From Janthinobacterium sp. GW456P (GTDB lineage: Bacteria; Pseudomonadota; Gammaproteobacteria; Burkholderiales; Burkholderiaceae_D), in assembly GCF_002127655.1 (NCBI RefSeq), contig NZ_NEHB01000003.1:237957-301956 (forward strand): DNA of 64,000 nt, given 5' to 3'. The notes beneath the pieces were generated by a model, which saw only the letters and a program-made list of their open reading frames with translations, was not told the origin of the DNA and searched no databases. This document shows, piece after piece, positions 52,740-61,553 of the stretch (position 1 is its first letter; the number at the start of each line of letters is the position of its first letter). The position numbers were made by a program, and so were the translations under genes.

Positions 52740-53639
52740 TCAAGCCGTGCGCGAGGCGTGGCGGCACAGTTCCAAAAAGCCGGCCAGGCGCGGCGAGAGG
52801 ATTTTTTTCGACTGGCGGATCAGATAGAAATTGCGCTCCAGCGGCGGCAGCATGGTGTCCAGCTCCACCAGTTGCCCGCTGGCCAGCAGATCGGCCACCA
52901 CGACCCGCGACAGGCAGGCGATGCCGAGACCGGCCGCCGCGCCATACTTGATCGCTTCCGAATTGCTGAATTCGCCCGCGGCGCGCAGGTAGTGCAGATA
53001 CGGCACCAAGGCTTGCTCCACGGCTTCGCGCGTGCCGGAACCCGCTTCGCGCAGCAGCCAGCCCGCCTGGTTCAGCTCCGCAAAGCTGAGCAGATGGCGC
53101 AGCTGCGCCAACGGATGCGCGGGCGCGGCCACGATCAGCATCTGGTCCGTCAGCCACGGTTCCACCAGCAAGCCCGGCTCGTGGCACGGCCCTTCGATCA
53201 GGCCGATATCGACCTGGAAGGCGGCCACGGCGGCCGCGATGTCGGCCGTGTTGGCAATCGTCACTTGCGGAATGCTGCACCCGTACTGCTGCGCCGCCTG
53301 GGCCAGGATCTGCGGCAGCAGATAGATGCCGATGGTCGTGCTGGCGCCGATCTGCAGGCTGACGGGCACGGACGGGTCGGCGCCCGCGAACTGGCGCTCG
53401 ATGCTGGCAGCCGCGTCGCGCATCTGCCGCGCCTGCGGCAACAGCAGGCGGCCATTGTCGTTGAGCAGCAGCCGCTTGCCGACCCGGTCGAACAGTTGCG
53501 CGCCGAGCAGGGTTTCCAGCTCGTTCAGGGCAGCGCTGGTGGCCGATTGCGATAGTGCAATCAGCTCGCCTGCCGCGCTGGTGCTGCCCGTGTCCGCCAC
53601 GGCCAGGAAAATCTGCAGTTGCCGCAAAGTCAAAGCCAT
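52740..53639 (-). CDS. yeiE: LysR family regulator, YeiE/CysL-like
   Basis: 299 residues. HTH: LTLRQLQIFLAVADTGSTSAAGELIALSQSATSAALNELETLLGAQLFDRVGKRLLLNDNG, the YeiE/CysL subgroup form. The effector domain begins near residue 90 (SLQIGASTTIGIYLLPQIL). It is divergent from the YeiH family exporter; in E. coli and many proteobacteria the yeiE and yeiH genes are adjacent, with YeiE controlling yeiH. The 107-base gap has the A/T-rich CTACTTTATAGGTT and an 8-base palindrome CTGTACAG at 53704. The family match, rather than orthology, is firm. Confidence 0.82.
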   Translation of the reverse strand: MALTLRQLQIFLAVADTGSTSAAGELIALSQSATSAALNELETLLGAQLFDRVGKRLLLNDNGRLLLPQARQMRDAAASIERQFAGADPSVPVSLQIGASTTIGIYLLPQILAQAAQQYGCSIPQVTIANTADIAAAVAAFQVDIGLIEGPCHEPGLLVEPWLTDQMLIVAAPAHPLAQLRHLLSFAELNQAGWLLREAGSGTREAVEQALVPYLHYLRAAGEFSNSEAIKYGAAAGLGIACLSRVVVADLLASGQLVELDTMLPPLERNFYLIRQSKKILSPRLAGFLELCRHASRTA

Positions 53640-53746
53640 CTCGATTACCTACTTTATAGGTTGAACATACAAAAACAATCCGTTTTACCATTTAATCGAC
53701 GAGCTGTACAGTCCTGCCATACGAACCAAGAACCATGGAGTACGGC

Positions 53747-54823
53747 ATGTCTTCTCTCTCAACGACGAATACCACCAGTTTCAGCGACCGCTACGGCCGC
53801 CTGCTGCCCGGCCTGCTGCTAAGCGGGGTGATCGCCTGGGGCGCCATCGCCCTGGGCAAGCTGGAATGGATGCAAAGCCACGGCATGAGCGCCCTGACCC
53901 TGGCCATCATGCTGGGCATTGTGCTGGGCAACAGCGTGTATGGCCGCCTGGCGCCCACTTGCGGCGCGGGCGTGGCCTTTTCCAAGCAGACGTTATTGCG
54001 TCTTGGCATCATCCTGTACGGTTTCCGCTTGACCTTCCAGGATATCGGGCAAGTGGGCCTGGCCGGCATCGCCATCGATGCGCTGGTGCTGGCGTCCACG
54101 TTCGGCCTGGCCATGTTGCTCGGCACCAAGGTATTCAAGCTGGAACGCAACAGCGCCATTCTGATCGGTGCCGGCAGCTCGATCTGCGGCGCGGCCGCCG
54201 TGATGGCGACGGAGCCCGTCGTCAAGGGACGCAGCGAGGACGTTACTGTGGCCGTCTCCACCGTCGTGGTGTTCGGCACCATCGCCATCTTTTTGTACCC
54301 CGTGCTGTACCAGCTGAACCTGGGCTGGCAGGTGCTGGGCGCCACGCCCACGGCCTTTGGCGTCTACATCGGCTCGACCGTGCATGAAGTGGCGCAAGTG
54401 GTGGCGGCCGGCAAGTCCATCGGGCAAGAGGCGGCGAATGCGGCCGTGATCGCCAAGATGGTGCGCGTGATGATGCTGGCGCCTTTCCTCGTCATCCTGT
54501 CGGCCGTGCTGGCGCGCGGCAAGGCCAAGGCTGCGGGCCACGACAAGGCGGCCAAGCTGGCCATCCCCTGGTTCGCCTTCATTTTCATCGGCGTGGTGGC
54601 CTTCAATTCGCTGGGCCTGTTGCCAACGGGCACAGTGGCCGCCATCACCGAGTTCGACACGGCCCTGCTGGCCATGGCCATGGCGGCCCTGGGCTTGACG
54701 ACGCACATGTCGGCCATCCGCCGCGCCGGCATCAAGCCCCTGCTGCTGGCCGGCCTGCTGTTCTGCTGGCTGATCGCCGGCGGCGCCGCCATCAACCATG
54801 TGGTCGCCAGCCTGTTTGCCTGA
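53747..54823 (+). CDS. yeiH: YeiH family putative sulfate/sulfite exporter
   Basis: 358 residues with about ten hydrophobic helices. Conserved blocks of the UPF0324 family are TLAIMLGIVLGNSVYGRL, LRLGIILYGFRLTFQDIGQVG, LIGAGSSICGAAAVMATEPVVK (the GxSICG signature) and GVYIGSTVHEVAQVVAAG. The family may export sulfur oxyanions, taurine or related compounds; the substrate is not proven. The ATG at 53747 has GGAG 6 bases upstream; an ATG at 53735 is an alternative. Divergent from yeiE. Confidence 0.88.
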   Translation: MSSLSTTNTTSFSDRYGRLLPGLLLSGVIAWGAIALGKLEWMQSHGMSALTLAIMLGIVLGNSVYGRLAPTCGAGVAFSKQTLLRLGIILYGFRLTFQDIGQVGLAGIAIDALVLASTFGLAMLLGTKVFKLERNSAILIGAGSSICGAAAVMATEPVVKGRSEDVTVAVSTVVVFGTIAIFLYPVLYQLNLGWQVLGATPTAFGVYIGSTVHEVAQVVAAGKSIGQEAANAAVIAKMVRVMMLAPFLVILSAVLARGKAKAAGHDKAAKLAIPWFAFIFIGVVAFNSLGLLPTGTVAAITEFDTALLAMAMAALGLTTHMSAIRRAGIKPLLLAGLLFCWLIAGGAAINHVVASLFA

Positions 54824-54931
54824 CCTTGAGCCTGAGTCAGACCGGGGCCGCTGACACGGGAGCCGAAAAATTCGTACAATACGGGTGTTTTGACTCTCCC
54901 AATCCGGCTTCGGCCCCACCCAGGAACATCC

Positions 54932-55576
54932 ATGCACCTCTCGAACTGGCTGCTTTTCTGCAGCGTCGCCCTGCTCGTCACGTTTTCTCCCGGTCCGGCC
55001 GTCTTGCTGGCCATCTCGAATGCCATCGCCGTCGGTCCGCGCCGCGCGATGATCAGCAGCATGGGCAATGGTTTTGGCTTGTTCATCATTTCCGGCGTGG
55101 CCATGGCCGGCATGGGCGTCGTGCTGGCGACCTCGGCCACGGCCTTCATGCTGCTGAAACTGGCCGGTGCCCTGTATCTGGTCTTCCTGGGCATCAAGCA
55201 ATGGCGCAGCAAAACCAGCGTCGTGGCGGAGGCCCCCGCCGTAGTGCAAGGCGCGGCGAATCCAAATTCCTTCTGGAAACTCTTCCGCCAGGGCTTGACG
55301 GTCGCGCTGACCAATCCCAAGGCCATCCTGTTCTTCTCGGCCCTGTTCCCGCAATTCATCACGCCGGGCGAACCGGTGGCCATCCAGTTCACCGTGCTGA
55401 CCACCTCGTTTGTTGCCTGCGCCATGCTGGCCCACTTGTTTTACGCCAACCTGGCGCGCCTGCTGAAAACCCAGCTGGCCACGCCAGGCCGCGCCAGGCT
55501 GTTCAACCGCATCACGGGCGGCGCCTTCGTACTGCTGGGTCTGAGCCTGCTGCGCCTGCGCGCCAAGACGGCTTAA
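54932..55576 (+). CDS. LysE/RhtB family exporter
   Basis: 214 residues with six hydrophobic helices. LLFCSVALLVTFSPGPAVLLAISNAIAVGPRRAMISSMGNGFGL has the SPGPA motif; LTVALTNPKAILFFSALFPQFI is the second signature. It exports amino acids or related small compounds. AGGA lies before the ATG at 54932. No regulator is adjacent on its 5' side; the yeiH gene ends about 110 bases earlier on the same strand and could share transcript. Confidence 0.87.
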   Translation: MHLSNWLLFCSVALLVTFSPGPAVLLAISNAIAVGPRRAMISSMGNGFGLFIISGVAMAGMGVVLATSATAFMLLKLAGALYLVFLGIKQWRSKTSVVAEAPAVVQGAANPNSFWKLFRQGLTVALTNPKAILFFSALFPQFITPGEPVAIQFTVLTTSFVACAMLAHLFYANLARLLKTQLATPGRARLFNRITGGAFVLLGLSLLRLRAKTA

Positions 55577-56344
55577 CTAGTCGTTTTTCGACAGGAATGC
55601 CTCGATGCTGGCCGCCAGGGCCAGCGGCGTTTCGTTCATCGGATAGTGTCCCGCATTGCCCAGCACCTCCAGCCGGGCGTGCGGATACCACGCCAGATAC
55701 GTGCGGCGCATCAATTCCGCATTGAAACGGGGATCGTGCTCCCCCACCAGCGCCAGCAAGGGCAGCGGCGACGCCGCCCGCATCACTTCACGACTGAAAT
55801 CCGTTTCGCTCCACGCCAGGAAGTAGCGTGCGAACGCGGCTGGATCCGCACTTTCCCACGAATACTGCGCCTTCCAATCCAGCCAGGCGGCTGGCGAGCG
55901 CCCGCCCGTGCTGCGGGCGATGATGGCGCGCCGCGCCTGCACATCGCCGCTGGCATCGAGAAACAGTTGCCGGGCCGCCCCATCGAACGCCATGCCGCAG
56001 CTGGGCACGGGTGCCACGGCGACCAGCTTGCGCAAGCGCCGCGGCGTCAGCAAGGCCAGCTTTTCCAGCGCCATGCCGCCCATGGAATGGCCGACCACGC
56101 TGAATGTGGCAAAGCCCAGCGCATCGGCCAGGGCCAGCGCGTCGCGGGCGACCTCTTCCATCGAATACTCGCCCGCCGCGCCGCGCATGCCGCCATAGCC
56201 GCGATTGTCCATGAAAACATAGCTGAAAGCGCCGCCATCGAGGGCTATTTCCATCGGCGCAAACGCGTGCGCGTCGCCAAACCAGCCGTGCAGGACGATG
56301 ACGGCGTGGGGTCCATGACCCACGCGATGATAGGTATTGTGCAT
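55577..56344 (-). CDS. alpha/beta hydrolase
   Basis: 255 residues from the ATG at 56344, with AGGAG upstream. The fold shows in VIVLHGWFGDAHAFAP (oxyanion strand), YVFMDNRGYGGMRG, the nucleophile elbow VGHSMGGMALEKL and LALVGEHDPRFN with the catalytic Asp; the His is in GNAGHYPM. It is convergent with the LysE gene, whose stop directly abuts its own, and divergent from the AraC gene, which may control it. Substrate unknown. Confidence 0.88.
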   Translation of the reverse strand: MHNTYHRVGHGPHAVIVLHGWFGDAHAFAPMEIALDGGAFSYVFMDNRGYGGMRGAAGEYSMEEVARDALALADALGFATFSVVGHSMGGMALEKLALLTPRRLRKLVAVAPVPSCGMAFDGAARQLFLDASGDVQARRAIIARSTGGRSPAAWLDWKAQYSWESADPAAFARYFLAWSETDFSREVMRAASPLPLLALVGEHDPRFNAELMRRTYLAWYPHARLEVLGNAGHYPMNETPLALAASIEAFLSKND

Positions 56345-56429
56345 GTTCACTCCTGAAAAAGAGTGCATCGTAAGGGCAGATCGGGCGGCCCGCCTGCGAT
56401 GCCAGGTCAAATACTGTAGAGTACAGGCC

Positions 56430-57191
56430 ATGGATGATTTTTATACGGAAGTGCCGCGCCCCCTGATCGCCACGGCGCGCGACTATGCCGCCGATACCGT
56501 CTTTCCCAGCCACAGCCATGCGCGCGGGCAATTTGCCTATGCGGCGCGCGGCGTCATCAGCGTACACACGCCGCAAGGCAACTGGCTGGTGCCGCCGCAA
56601 CGCGCTTGCTGGGTACCAGCCGGACTGGTCCACGGCATGCGCATGCATGGCGCCGTCACCATGCACAATGTGTTTATCGATCCACACGCCATCGCCAGCA
56701 TGGCTTTGCCACCCGATTGCCAGGTGCTCGATGCCTCGCCGCTGCTGCGCCAGCTGCTGGCCGAGGCCGTCACCGTCGATGCCCTGTATGTGCAGGCGTC
56801 GCGCGCCGGACGATTGATGGCCTTGCTGCTCGACGAGATCGCCGCCATGGCGCCCCTGCCCCTGAGCGCGCCCCTGCCGCGGGACGCCAGGCTGGCGCGG
56901 CTGTGCATGGAATTGCTCAAGCACCCCAGCCTGGACAGCGGCCTGGACGCGATGGCGGCGCAGGCCGGCATGAGCCGGCGCACCTTTACGCGCCAGTTCC
57001 GCGCCCAGACGGGGCTGGCCTTTGCCCAATGGCGCCAGCAGGCGTGCCTGCTGGCGGCCATCACGCGGCTGGCCGGCGGGCAAGCCGTCACCCGGGTCGC
57101 GCTCGACCTCGGCTATGCCAGCCCCAGCGCCTTCACGGCCGCCTTCCGCCGCGTGCTGGGCCAGGCGCCCAGCGATTACCTGTCGAACTAA
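56430..57191 (+). CDS. AraC family regulator with cupin sensor
   Basis: 253 residues. An N-terminal cupin-type sensor (about 10-100: FPSHSHARGQFAYAARGVISVHTPQGNWLVPPQRACWVPAGLVHGM) is followed by the AraC DNA-binding domain (about 155-250: LDAMAAQAGMSRRTFTRQFRAQTGLAFAQWRQQACLLAAITRLAG with VTRVALDLGYASPSAFTAAFRRVLGQAPSDYL). An inverted repeat CTGTA-GAG-TACAG at 56414-56426 sits just before the start, a candidate autoregulatory site. Divergent from the hydrolase, the likely target. Confidence 0.88.
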   Translation: MDDFYTEVPRPLIATARDYAADTVFPSHSHARGQFAYAARGVISVHTPQGNWLVPPQRACWVPAGLVHGMRMHGAVTMHNVFIDPHAIASMALPPDCQVLDASPLLRQLLAEAVTVDALYVQASRAGRLMALLLDEIAAMAPLPLSAPLPRDARLARLCMELLKHPSLDSGLDAMAAQAGMSRRTFTRQFRAQTGLAFAQWRQQACLLAAITRLAGGQAVTRVALDLGYASPSAFTAAFRRVLGQAPSDYLSN

Positions 57192-57273
57192 GCAATAATG
57201 GCGGCGATGCGCCGCGCCAGCGCCAGTTTCTGCACATGGTAGCCGTCGACAAAGCCGTATTTACGGTGGATTT

Positions 57274-57784
57274 TTACCCGGCCTGATTCATCTCGTCGTC
57301 CATCATATTGGCGAACAGGTCGAAACTCAGGATACCCGTTCCGATGCATGAAAACACCGTCGTACCGGCAGCATCCTTGATCGTCAGTTTCTCGGTCCAG
57401 TCATTCTGATTCATGCACTTCAGGCTGGCGCCAGGCCAGGTGACGCCGTCCACATGCAAACCCTGCGCCGACAAGGCCAGTTCCTGTGTCTTGACATTCA
57501 GGAAATTACCGAACAAGCGCTTCCGGTACACCTCGCCACTGCTGATGTAGCGGAAAGTCACGCTCTCGCCGTCTGCAATTCTGCTTTAATACCGGCATAC
57601 GGTATGCCAGGTAACGGGAACGAAACGCGTTGATGAACTCGTCAAAGCGCTTGAGTTCTCCGGTAGCCCATATCCATGGCTGGTCGGCGCCCGTGCGGTA
57701 GGCAAAGTTATTGATCATGTATTGGTTTGCGGGATACTCAAATTGCCCATGTAATCTTGCTGTTAAATGATAGACAGTTTTCAA
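57274..57784 (-). pseudogene. frameshifted gene of unknown function
   Basis: Two overlapping frames on the minus strand read as one protein broken by a shift. Frame 1 (57784 to about 57590) begins MKTVYHLTARLHGQFEYPANQYMINNFAYRTGADQPWIW and is protein-like up to RSRYLAYRMP. The sense then moves to the next frame, where RIADGESVTFRYISSGEVYRKRLFGNFL continues to a TAA at 57274. The switch is near TTAAAGCAGAATTGC; one extra base there would explain it, and frame 2 has its own stop just upstream with no good start. The region is less GC-rich than its neighbours. Either a recent pseudogene, a sequencing error, or (less likely) programmed frameshifting. Confidence 0.6.
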
Positions 57785-57889
57785 AACCCGGATACCGACA
57801 TATATTCGGGCCGGATTGCCTCCTGTCTATAGCAGGAATGGCCACACGCACGCACATTCAATACTGATGCACTCCAATAATGGCCCTGA

Positions 57890-58285
57890 TTATCGACCGG
57901 CCACCGTGATGACCTGGCATTCCAGAATTTCCCGGGCCGCCTCGGCCACGCCCTCTTCCAGCTCGGCAGCCGTTGGCGCCAGGGCAAAGCGCCGCAATTC
58001 CCCGTCCACGGCGGCAGCCAGCCCGGAGGAATGGCGCACAATGCCCAGCAGAACAATGTACTTCCACTGTTCATCGTCGCTGGCCAGCACCGTTTTGATA
58101 TGGGGAGCCAGGCGCGGGCCGATGCCGGCCAGGTAAGGCAGGAGGATGGCGGCCACGGGCCAGTTTGCATCCTGGACCCACTCGAGGATCTGCGGCATGG
58201 CCGGACGCAGTTCTTCCCAGCGCAAGGCGGTCAGGGCTTGCGCGTTCTGCGTATCGTGTTTATCGCGCGGCAATGGCAGACTCAT
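57890..58285 (-). CDS. DUF5071 domain-containing protein
   Basis: 131 residues from the ATG at 58285. SLPLPRDKHDTQNAQALTALRWEELRPAMPQILEWVQDANWPVAAILLPYL is the DUF5071 opening (P-x-DKHD and EWxQDxNWPVA). DDEQWKYIVLLGIVRHSSG follows. It is a small helical-repeat-like domain of unknown function. It starts 14 bases beyond the MFS stop on the same strand, so it may be cotranscribed. Downstream lie about 100 A/T-richer bases and then the frameshifted gene. Confidence 0.82.
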   Translation of the reverse strand: MSLPLPRDKHDTQNAQALTALRWEELRPAMPQILEWVQDANWPVAAILLPYLAGIGPRLAPHIKTVLASDDEQWKYIVLLGIVRHSSGLAAAVDGELRRFALAPTAAELEEGVAEAAREILECQVITVAGR

Positions 58286-58298
58286 GCGAGGCGGCCTG

Positions 58299-59519
58299 TC
58301 ATGCGGCACCACCGTGCGCCAAACCCTTCTGGACTTTCCACGCCAGCGGCAAGGTCAGCAGCAGTACGGCCGCCAGCGCCAGCAATGCCGTGGGCACGCT
58401 CGTATGGTCGCCCAAGGCGCCGAACAGCACGGGCGACAGCGCGCCGCCGCCGATGCTGCCCGTGTAGAACAGGGCGAAAGCGTGCTCGCGCTTGCCGGGC
58501 TCGGCCAGTTCCGGCACGACGCCGTACAGCACGGACGAGGTGCCGTTCAGCGCCAGTCCCAGCAGTGGCAGCATGACCATGATGCCGGCCAGCGGCAGCC
58601 ACAGGGCCGCGACGATCAGCAGCGAGGTCATCGATTCCGTCAGCCACACGGTCTTCATCATGCCGATGCGCGCGCCCAGGTAACCGCACAGCAGCTTGCC
58701 GAAGGCGCCGCCCACGAACAGCAGGGACAAGGCCACGCCGATGCCGGCCGTGCCCGCGCCCTTGCTTTTCAGCAGGAATGGCAGGAACGTCAAAAAGCCC
58801 ATGCGCACGGCGCTGTCCAGGGTGCCCGTGGCCAGCAGCGCGCGAAAGCTTGCCCTGGAGCCGCTGCCAGTAACGGGTTTGACCGCTTTCTTCTGGCTGG
58901 CATGGATGTCTTCCGGCTTCGGCAGCAGCCACCACAGCAAGCCGGCCGCCGCCAGGCCCAGCAAGCCCAGCAGGGAAACGCTCGCTTGCCAGCTACACAC
59001 GAGCAACAGCAAACCGACCAGCGCGGGAATCAGGGTCTTGCCGATATCGCCGGCAAAGTTGTAGTGCGACAGCGCCTCCTTCACGCCGCCGCCCGCCTCG
59101 TGCGTATCGGTGACGATGGACGAGGCCAGCGGATGCTGGGTGCTGGCGCCCAGGCCGCCCAGCAGCAAGGCGATCAGCAGCACGGCCAGGCCGCCCGCCT
59201 GCCCCGCGATCAGGTAGGCGATGCCGGCCAGCGCCGTGCCGCCCACCAGCAGGCGCTCGCGCCCCCAGCGCTTCGCCAGGCGGCTGGCCAGCAGCTGGAA
59301 GCCGGCCATCATGCCCGAGTAGGAACCGCGCAACAGGCCCACCATGGCATAGCTGATGGCAAACTGCGCCTGCCAGATGGGCAGGAGCACATAGATCACG
59401 TCCGTCAAGCCGTCATGCACGGCATGCGCGCCGCAGGCGGCGAACAGCGAGCGGCGGCGGATCGATTTATCGGAAGAAGGTGCTTCGGGGGACAACGCGG
59501 CGGTGTGCGGGTCGGTCAT
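58299..59519 (-). CDS. MFS transporter, fosmidomycin-resistance (Fsr) type
   Basis: 406 residues with about twelve hydrophobic helices. SLFAACGAHAVHDGLTDVIYVLLPIWQAQFAISYAMVGLLRGSYSGMMAGFQLLASRLAKRWGRERLLV contains the HxxHD motif and loop of the Fsr-like MFS group. GLGASTQHPLASSIVTDTHEAGGGVKEALSHYNFAGDIGK is also characteristic. It likely exports a small toxic or metabolic compound. The ATG at 59519 fits the family; a longer in-frame start would include unrelated residues. Two copies of TAGCGGCG lie upstream (59567 and 59580). Confidence 0.87.
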   Translation of the reverse strand: MTDPHTAALSPEAPSSDKSIRRRSLFAACGAHAVHDGLTDVIYVLLPIWQAQFAISYAMVGLLRGSYSGMMAGFQLLASRLAKRWGRERLLVGGTALAGIAYLIAGQAGGLAVLLIALLLGGLGASTQHPLASSIVTDTHEAGGGVKEALSHYNFAGDIGKTLIPALVGLLLLVCSWQASVSLLGLLGLAAAGLLWWLLPKPEDIHASQKKAVKPVTGSGSRASFRALLATGTLDSAVRMGFLTFLPFLLKSKGAGTAGIGVALSLLFVGGAFGKLLCGYLGARIGMMKTVWLTESMTSLLIVAALWLPLAGIMVMLPLLGLALNGTSSVLYGVVPELAEPGKREHAFALFYTGSIGGGALSPVLFGALGDHTSVPTALLALAAVLLLTLPLAWKVQKGLAHGGAA

Positions 59520-59605
59520 GGCTCTGCGGGTTGAAAAGCGGAAGAGATAACCAGTATATAAGAATAGCGGCGAAGAGTAGCGGCGCGTCCGCATGGCACC
59601 GCGGC

Positions 59606-60160
59606 TTATCCTTGCGGATGGATCAGCGCATTGAGCACCATGTCTTCCCACTTGCCGGCAATGTTCAGGTAAGCCCTGGCATAGCCTTCCCGCTCGAATC
59701 CCAGCGTGCGCAACAGGCGCTCGCTTTTCACGTTGGCCGGCATGTGGTTGGCCATGATACGGTGCAGGCCCAGCTCCCCGAAGGCGTAGGCGATGCCCGC
59801 CGCCGCCACTTCGCGCATCAGGCCACGGCCTTCGCAAGCCTTGGCGATAGAATAGCCGAGATGGCAGGCTTGCAGCGGTCCCCTGACGATATTGGTGAAG
59901 TTGCACCCGGCAATCATCCTGTCCGAGTCCCGGCCGATGGCGATGAAATTGACGGCATTGCCATCCAAAAACGCGCGGTAGGCGCTCGCGGCACGCGCAT
60001 GGCAAGCCTCTGCCGTGTAGAACTGGCTGTCGCGTTCGGGTTCCCACGGCGCGAGGTGTTGCCTATTTTCCTGTTGATAGGCAAGCAGAAGATGCGCATT
60101 GCCAGGATGTAGCACGGTCAGGATGGCGTGCGGCGTTACAATCGTGGGCAAGGGCTGCAT
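59606..60160 (-). CDS. RimJ/RimL-type GNAT acetyltransferase
   Basis: 184 residues of GNAT fold, RimJ/RimL subgroup: LLLAYQQENRQHLAPWEPERDSQFYTAEACHARA, MIAGCNFTNIVRGPLQACHLGYSIAKACEGRGLMREVAAAGIAYAFGELGLHRIMANHMPANVKSERLLRTLGFEREGYAR. The last stretch has the N-x-x-S-x-x-L-x-x-x-G-F-x-x-E-G signature of ribosomal-protein Ser/Ala acetyltransferases. It probably acetylates the N terminus of a protein such as a ribosomal protein; the target is not known. Confidence 0.86.
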   Translation of the reverse strand: MQPLPTIVTPHAILTVLHPGNAHLLLAYQQENRQHLAPWEPERDSQFYTAEACHARAASAYRAFLDGNAVNFIAIGRDSDRMIAGCNFTNIVRGPLQACHLGYSIAKACEGRGLMREVAAAGIAYAFGELGLHRIMANHMPANVKSERLLRTLGFEREGYARAYLNIAGKWEDMVLNALIHPQG

Positions 60161-60270
60161 GGGTATCCTGGGTCGGGCGGCGTCACGGCACTCTGCGGTA
60201 TCTCGCCCGCCGCGTCAATCCCCCCCGTTCGCCTTGCGCCGCCGAGACGGGCGGCGCAAGCGCGCTATGC

Positions 60271-60582
60271 TTATTTGGCCATCGCATCCTTGGCCATGCC
60301 ATCCTTTTTCATTTCATCCTTCTTCATGGCGTCTTTTGCCATGGCATCTTTCGCCATGCCATCCTTGGCCATGTGGTCCTTCTTCATGTGTTTCTTGGCC
60401 ATCGGCTTGTGCATGCCGTCCTTGTCCATCGCATCCTTGTGCATGGCGTCCTTGTGCATGGCATCGGCCGAGGCATCCTTGGCCATAGCGTCTTTTTTCA
60501 TGGCGTCCTGCGCGAAAGCGGCGCCCGACATGAGGATGGCGGAAGCGATGATGGCGGCGAAGGTGGTGATGGTGGTTTTCAT
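60271..60582 (-). CDS. pentapeptide MXKDX repeat protein
   Basis: 103 residues: a signal peptide (about 1-24, ending AAFAQ) and then almost only repeats of the type M-x-K-D-x (AMKKDAMAKDASADAMHKDAMHKDAM and so on), about 15 copies. This is the TIGR02953-type MXKDX protein of betaproteobacteria. The mature part is nearly all Met, Lys, Asp and small residues, and would be disordered. Met- and Asp-rich repeats may bind copper or other metals, which is inference. The DNA is a short imperfect tandem repeat and prone to slippage. AAGGAC lies before the start. Confidence 0.85.
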   Translation of the reverse strand: MKTTITTFAAIIASAILMSGAAFAQDAMKKDAMAKDASADAMHKDAMHKDAMDKDGMHKPMAKKHMKKDHMAKDGMAKDAMAKDAMKKDEMKKDGMAKDAMAK

Positions 60583-60670
60583 GATATGTCCTTGTCTCTG
60601 GGTTGTATGGGCAAGTGCCCGGTGGTAAAGCGATTGCTGTGCTACAGGGTGCTGCTTGCTGCCGAAACTA

Positions 60671-60773
60671 AGGAAGGTCGGGAGGTGGTCAGGGCCAGGC
60701 GCATTGCCGCAGGCAGTACGAGTAGTACGACAAGGCAATGCAACGCCGCCCTGGCCGCCTCCCCGGCCTTCCT
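60671..60773. repeat. long inverted repeat after the molybdoenzyme gene
   Basis: Arms at 60671-60708 and 60733-60773 pair over about 33 positions, with one bulge and one small internal loop around a ~24-base loop. Mismatches in the outer stem are T opposite G, so the stem stays paired in RNA made from the plus strand but is disrupted in RNA made from the minus strand. It begins at the stop of the molybdoenzyme gene and has no T-run. The rest of 60583-60670 holds nothing I can name. Confidence 0.65.
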
Positions 60774-61542
60774 AGGAGCCGCCGAACCAGTTGTAGCCCT
60801 GATTCTCCCAATACCCTCCCGGGTAGGTATTCGTCACAAAAATGGCCTGGATGTGCTTGGGATTCTTGTAGCCCAGCTTGGTCGGCATGCGCAGTTTCAT
60901 CGGGTAGCCATACTTGGGCGGCAATGCCTGGCCGTCATACGTCAAGGCCATGATGGTTTGCGGATGCAGGGCCGTGGCCATGTCGATGCTCGTGAAATAA
61001 TCGTCGGCGCACTTGAAGCCGATGTATTTCGCCGTCGTGTCGGCGCCGATCCGCTGCAGAAAGTGCGAAAACGGCACGCCGCCCCACTTGCCGATGGCGC
61101 TCCAGCCTTCCACGCAGATGTGGCGCGTCACCTGCGTTTCCTGCGGCAAGGCGCGCAGCTGCGGCAGGGTCCACGGCTTCTTGTCAGCGATCAAGCCGCT
61201 CAATTCCAGGCGCCAGGCGTCGCCGTCGACCTCTTCCACCTCGTCTTCGCCGTAATAGGCATTGAAGGGAAACGGCTTTGTGATCATGGAGTCCGGATAC
61301 GTCGGCGCCAGTTTATTGGGGTCGAACAGCCAGCCCTGCACCCGGTCATTCATGCGCGACACCGCCGTCAGGGCCGTTTCGATGCCGGACGGGTCGCCGA
61401 CGTTGCAGCCCGTCAGCAGGGCCAGGCCGCCCAAGGTCAAGCTGCGCTGCAAAAACAGGCGGCGCGACGGCTGTTTGATCTGGCGCAAGGCGTCGGCCAG
61501 CATGGCCTGGCCCTGCTCCGGCACGATGATGGTCTTTTTCAT
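60772..61542 (-). CDS. Tat-exported molybdopterin oxidoreductase (sulfite-oxidase fold)
   Basis: 256 residues. The signal carries a twin-arginine motif (SRRLFLQ) and an apparent lipobox LLTGC, so a Tat-exported lipoprotein is likely. The body is the SUOX/MsrP-type fold: WRLELSGLIADKKPWTLPQLRALPQETQVTRHICVEGWSAIGKWGGVPF, with the Cys in RHICVEGW as the molybdenum ligand, and later PLRMPTKLGYKNPKHIQAIFVT. It resembles methionine-sulfoxide reductase MsrP and related oxidoreductases. The electron partner is likely the cytochrome b next door. The long inverted repeat follows at its stop. Confidence 0.9.
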   Translation of the reverse strand: MKKTIIVPEQGQAMLADALRQIKQPSRRLFLQRSLTLGGLALLTGCNVGDPSGIETALTAVSRMNDRVQGWLFDPNKLAPTYPDSMITKPFPFNAYYGEDEVEEVDGDAWRLELSGLIADKKPWTLPQLRALPQETQVTRHICVEGWSAIGKWGGVPFSHFLQRIGADTTAKYIGFKCADDYFTSIDMATALHPQTIMALTYDGQALPPKYGYPMKLRMPTKLGYKNPKHIQAIFVTNTYPGGYWENQGYNWFGGS

Positions 61543-61553
61543 GATGTTCTCCT

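Noticed and set aside
56414..56426. CTGTAGAGTACAG as LexA site
   Set aside because: The spacer is 5 bases short of the needed 8; kept only as a possible AraC site.
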